NCBI GenBank assembly: GCA_903887175.1
Contig: CAISOV010000066.1
Coordinates: 1 to 51,804, forward strand
DNA: 51,804 bases
Direction of reading: 5' to 3'
Source of the DNA: an uncultured Micrococcales bacterium
GTDB taxonomy: Bacteria > Actinomycetota > Actinomycetes > Actinomycetales > Microbacteriaceae
Shown: piece by piece, positions 50,366 to 51,804 of the stretch
Position numbering within the stretch: position 1 is the stretch's first letter
Layout of the letters: each line of letters starts with the position of its first letter
Program-made: the position numbers and the translations under genes
Notes under the pieces: generated by a model
What the model saw: only the letters and a program-made list of their open reading frames with translations
Database searches by the model: none
Told to the model about the DNA's origin: nothing

Positions 50366-51325
50366 TTAGTTAGCGTTATTCTCTGGCGCTGAATCTAAAG
50401 TTTTGCCATGCACCGTCAACCAGGCAAAGGTCAAAAGCGCCACCAGCGTTGCCGCGCCAAACATATGAAAGCCAACCAATAGAGCAGGCACAGCGGGTGT
50501 CACCAGATAACTCTGAACTATACCCAACAGGGCCTGTGAGATCGTCGCCAACAGAAGGATTCCGAGCACGATAGTTGCCAGCCGATTTTCACGAGGTTGA
50601 CGACGCAGATCATGTCGCAAAAGCACTGCGAACAGAATGATTTCGAGTATCAGCAGCAAATAAGCAGGAACACTGTGCACTTTTTCAAGAATCTCAAATG
50701 AGAGCCCGTTGCGAACTGAGTTGATGTCGCCGGCGTGAGGCCCAGACCCAGTGGTTAGCACACCAATGAAGACAACTAGGCCACCCAGCCAAACTAGGGG
50801 ATTCGCTAATCTGTAAGCCAGCTGAGGCATGGTTCGGTGTTGAGGTTGATAAACCCGCCAAACCAGAATGCAAGACAACACAATCATCACGGCGCTCAAG
50901 ACAAAATGAACGCCTACCAGCCATGGAACCAATTTGATCCAAACAGTAACGCCTCCTACAACTGCCTGAACAGCTATGCCCGCAATCAACACCCAAGCCA
51001 TGCGGGTCGCAGAGCGAAGCATGGCGCCACGAACGGCCAACAGGGTGAATAGCGCAACGAAAATCAAAACTCCAGTGAGCATTCGGTTGCCGAACTCAAT
51101 AGCGCCATGGATTCCTTGGGCTGGGGTAGTAGTCAGGTGGCCGGCGGTGCACTCAGGCCAGTCAGTGCAACCTAGCCCTGACCCGGTCAAACGCACCACG
51201 CCACCGGTAACAACGATCAGAATCTCACTTGCGAGTGACACCCAAGCCCAAAAACGAGCCTGACTGGCCAGTCGCAAACCTGCCCAATCAGCGGGTTTTA
51301 ACCACAACGAAGCTAAACGATTCAA
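50366..51325 (-). CDS. ctaA: Heme A synthase
   Basis: Oxidises the C8 methyl of heme O to a formyl group, making heme A. Eight membrane helices in two four-helix halves are seen. The four heme-ligand histidines lie in GIHGAIEFGNRM, VGVHFVLSAVM, EKVHSVPAYLL and VGFHMFGAATL, and the loop cysteine pair is in GCTDWPEC. I prefer the TTG at 51325 (AAAGGG six bases upstream), giving 319 residues; the track uses TTG 51346 (326 residues). It is followed by phr. Confidence 0.94.
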   Translation of the reverse strand: MNRLASLWLKPADWAGLRLASQARFWAWVSLASEILIVVTGGVVRLTGSGLGCTDWPECTAGHLTTTPAQGIHGAIEFGNRMLTGVLIFVALFTLLAVRGAMLRSATRMAWVLIAGIAVQAVVGGVTVWIKLVPWLVGVHFVLSAVMIVLSCILVWRVYQPQHRTMPQLAYRLANPLVWLGGLVVFIGVLTTGSGPHAGDINSVRNGLSFEILEKVHSVPAYLLLILEIILFAVLLRHDLRRQPRENRLATIVLGILLLATISQALLGIVQSYLVTPAVPALLVGFHMFGAATLVALLTFAWLTVHGKTLDSAPENNAN

Positions 51326-51538
51326 AATCAGCCCTTTCAGACCCAAAACTCTAAAGTGCCTGCGTTTGGGGCTAGTGTCAAAAGCCAGTCATAGCTAAAC
51401 TTGAACTTTGAACCAGCAGGCAACGAAGCCCGATAGCAAGCAACTTATTCAAGTGTTGCACGAAATCGCTGGAATACTTTGAGCTCAACTTCAGGTTGTT
51501 GCACATGAACGAAATAAGCGAACCACAGAAGGGTCAGC
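51326..51538. promoter_or_regulatory. Divergent ctaA/sufB intergenic region
   Basis: About 200 bases with no ORF. Two direct copies related to TTCAAGTGTTGCAC (51448-51461) and TTCAGGTTGTTGCAC (51490-51504) lie 42 bases apart, and TTGAAC-TTTGAAC is at 51401-51413. These could be binding sites for a Fe-S or redox regulator, but no standard promoter pair is clear. AAGGG precedes sufB. Confidence 0.3.
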
Positions 51539-51804
51539 ATGTCTGAGAACATCATTGAACGCCCCGAACTTGACAGCCTAGGTGTCTATGAATTCGGCTG
51601 GTCAGATTCAGATAAAGCAGGCCAGGCGGCAGTTCGCGGAATCAACGAGGCTGTGGTTCGAGACATTTCGGGCAAAAAATCAGAGTCAGAATGGATGCTT
51701 GAAAATCGTCTGAAGGGTTTTGAGTATTTTCTTCGCAAACCAATGCCAAGCTGGGGTTCAGACCTTAGCGGCATCGACTTTGACAACATCAAATATTTTG
51801 TGCG
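51539..51804 (+). CDS. sufB: Fe-S cluster assembly protein SufB, 3'-truncated by window edge
   Basis: Scaffold subunit of the SUF iron-sulfur assembly system. It is absent from the ORF track because it runs off the right edge. ATG 51539 has AAGGG seven bases upstream and the frame stays open for 88 codons. The translation includes INEAVVRDISGKKSESEW, LKGFEYFLRKPMPSWG and LSGIDFDNIKYFV, which are conserved N-terminal SufB blocks. The usual actinobacterial suf operon would continue sufDCSU to the right; that cannot be seen. No sufR-like regulator gene precedes it. Confidence 0.93.
   Translation, partial: MSENIIERPELDSLGVYEFGWSDSDKAGQAAVRGINEAVVRDISGKKSESEWMLENRLKGFEYFLRKPMPSWGSDLSGIDFDNIKYFV

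Overview
The window is a compact chromosomal segment of a small-genome actinobacterium. By eye the base composition is about half G+C, low for the phylum. The protein set (RbpA, WhiA, OpcA, long-form HisG, an ANTAR response regulator, Trp-operon membrane protein) and the gene order point to Microbacteriaceae, most plausibly the freshwater Luna/Rhodoluna/Aquiluna type. That genus-level guess is inference from content and composition; no ribosomal RNA lies in the window. Nearly all DNA is coding, genes often overlap by 1 to 8 bases, and no gene-free stretch exceeds about 200 bases. There is no insertion sequence, prophage, CRISPR array or obvious transferred island.

Layout. 1-3124 (+): 5'-truncated fmt, rsmB, rpe. 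3214-5535 (+): hisE, hisG, hisF, hisI. 5532-10830 (+): trpE, a four-helix membrane protein, a small HGxxPAAW-like membrane protein, trpC, trpB, trpA. 10890-19481 (+): lgt, gltB, gltD, pyk, ending in a bidirectional terminator shared with tRNA-Leu(CAA) on the minus strand. 19724-25377: PdtaR-like response regulator (+), hotdog thioesterase (-), polA, an HPr gene coupled to polA, and rpsA with a strong terminator. 25511-35137 (+): coaE, uvrB, uvrA, uvrC, rapZ, whiA. 35180-39673 (+): sodA, gap, pgk, tpiA, secG, rbpA. 39686-47808 (-): the pentose-phosphate operon, transcribed tkt, tal, pgi, zwf, opcA, pgl. 47982-51804: ctaB (+), ctaA and phr (-), and the 5' part of sufB (+), which is missing from the ORF track.

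How the genes work together. Rpe, Tkt, Tal, Zwf/OpcA, Pgl and Pgi with Gap, Pgk, TpiA and Pyk cover most of lower glycolysis and the pentose-phosphate pathway; gnd is not here. PRPP and erythrose-4-phosphate from this network feed the his and trp genes. GltBD supplies glutamate. The polA-coaE-uvrB-uvrA-uvrC block supplies excision repair, complemented by a photolyase in a sunlight-type lifestyle (inference). CtaA and CtaB make heme A for an aa3-type oxidase.

From memory, the order corresponds to the M. tuberculosis blocks fmt-rpe (Rv1406-1408), hisF-uvrA (Rv1605-1638) and uvrC-sufB (Rv1420-1461), with the second block sitting between rpe and uvrC. I found no wholly undescribed system. The best leads are an identical AGTTAGGCT element exactly six bases before the start codons of polA, coaE(-uvrB) and uvrA, which predicts leaderless transcripts for three repair units; the absence of yvcK between rapZ and whiA; an HPr gene fused into the polA operon; a perfect palindrome upstream of gltB; and two uncharacterised membrane proteins inside the trp operon.
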